Part shown: piece after piece, positions 63,420 through 64,000 of the stretch
Numbering within the stretch: the stretch's first letter is position 1
Layout: the number at the start of each line of letters is the position of its first letter
Assembly: GCF_002933815.1 (NCBI RefSeq)
Contig: NZ_BEYR01000001.1
Coordinates: 930,001-994,000, forward strand
DNA length: 64,000 nucleotides
Direction: 5' to 3'
Source of the DNA: Sphingobacterium sp. HMA12
Lineage (GTDB): Bacteria > Bacteroidota > Bacteroidia > Sphingobacteriales > Sphingobacteriaceae
Made by a program: the position numbers and the translations under genes
The notes under the pieces: model-generated
Database searches by the model: none
What the model saw: the letters and a program-made list of their open reading frames with translations, nothing else
What the model was told of the DNA's origin: nothing

Positions 63420-63933
63420 ATTGAAATTGGAAATCCGGGATATTGTGGATTTTCCTAAACCGGGTATTGTCTTCAAAGATATTACCCCCTTGTTGAAAGA
63501 TGCTGCGTTATGCAATGAGATGATAGACGCGATTATTGACCAACTTCAAGGAATAGAAATTGATGCTATTGCGGGTATTGAAAGCCGCGGATTTCTTTTT
63601 GGATTTTTGCTGGCCAACCGACTGGGTTTACCTTTTATTCCGATACGTAAACAGGGAAAATTACCATTTAAAACGATTTCTGAATCTTATGCCCTGGAAT
63701 ATGGTCAGGCAACAATTGAGATTCATGAAGACGCCTTTGAGCAGGGGAGCCGTATTTTGATCCATGATGATCTTTTGGCAACAGGGGGGACTGTTGTGGC
63801 GGCTAGTAAACTTATTGAAAAATTGGGTGGAGTGATCGCTGCCTATAGCTTTATTATCTCATTGGACTTTCTCAAAGCAAAAGGCCGTTTATCTCGTTTT
63901 AGTGATACGATCTCTTCACTGGTGAGCTATTAA
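63406..63933 (+). CDS. apt: Adenine phosphoribosyltransferase
   Basis: 175 residues from the ATG at 63406 (an in-frame TTG at 63400 lies inside the previous gene). DFPKPGIVFKDITPLL, the GIESRGFLFG loop and the PRPP-binding motif ILIHDDLLATGGT define APRT. It converts adenine and PRPP to AMP for purine salvage. Cytoplasmic. Overlaps the helix-hairpin-helix gene by 14 bases, so probably co-transcribed. Confidence 0.95.
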   Translation: MIQDKLKLEIRDIVDFPKPGIVFKDITPLLKDAALCNEMIDAIIDQLQGIEIDAIAGIESRGFLFGFLLANRLGLPFIPIRKQGKLPFKTISESYALEYGQATIEIHEDAFEQGSRILIHDDLLATGGTVVAASKLIEKLGGVIAAYSFIISLDFLKAKGRLSRFSDTISSLVSY

Positions 63934-64000
63934 TACAAAAATATAAGTGTTGATTTAGACGACATCACATGATACTCTTCGCAAATGCTAAAATAAATAT

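Overview
The window looks like chromosomal DNA of a Bacteroidota bacterium, most likely Sphingobacteriaceae (Sphingobacterium-like). The reasons are TonB-dependent receptors with an N-terminal CarboxypepD_reg-like domain, a receptor/DUF4249 pair, several HmuY-type lipoproteins, a ligase-associated DNA repair operon, monomeric isocitrate dehydrogenase, scarce Shine-Dalgarno sequences, and two tRNA promoters that match the Bacteroidota -33 TTTG / -7 TAnnTTTG consensus with a 19-nt spacer. The genus is an inference. I see no phage, IS element, CRISPR array or rRNA.

Layout. 0.1-8.3 kb is housekeeping: a zinc phospholipase/nuclease-like protein, a GT-B glycosyltransferase, an FKBP prolyl isomerase, an aldo/keto reductase, then kdsB, a deoxynucleoside kinase, trpS and mazG on the minus strand and two small conserved or unknown proteins. 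8.3-15 kb holds an SDR dehydrogenase, a type I sulfatase, an ArsR/SRPBCC/YdeI operon and membrane proteins of unknown role. 15.1-27.7 kb is a heme acquisition region. Its minus-strand arm has a TonB receptor, three HmuY-family lipoproteins, one unassigned lipoprotein, two DUF5018-like lipoproteins, heme oxygenase and a 48-residue membrane protein. Its plus-strand arm has a heme-type binding protein, permease and ATPase plus a PchR-like AraC regulator. A shared 14-bp motif lies in front of three of these units, with a weaker copy before heme oxygenase, so iron- or heme-dependent co-regulation is likely.

27.7-33.4 kb is the four-gene ligase-associated DNA damage operon (exonuclease, ATP-dependent ligase, Lhr-like helicase, PdeM phosphoesterase), chained by overlaps or a 1-nt gap. 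33.6-40.3 kb is a signalling array: a REC-PAS histidine kinase, a 1199-residue CHASE3/HAMP/GAF hybrid kinase with three receiver domains, two single-domain response regulators and a CheR-type methyltransferase without CheB.

40.4-49.2 kb has tRNA-Ser and tRNA-Arg, YceI, a TPR lipoprotein, an alkyltransferase-like protein lacking the active-site Cys, DUF1697, two aldo/keto reductases, a cyclophilin-like protein, an HdeD-like membrane protein and an AraC/TolC pair. 49.4-59.6 kb carries icd, a GH43 glycosidase, a DUF4377/META protein, a predicted secreted propeller-like protein overlapping an esterase, a TonB receptor with a DUF4249 lipoprotein, and a NodB deacetylase. 59.6-64 kb ends with a TolC/adaptor pair, a helix-hairpin-helix protein and apt.

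The strongest leads for something less described are the heme region with its shared operator and unassigned partner proteins, the Cys-less alkyltransferase-like protein, and the kinase/CheR array. Nothing in the window is, to my eye, a clearly new defence or mobile system.
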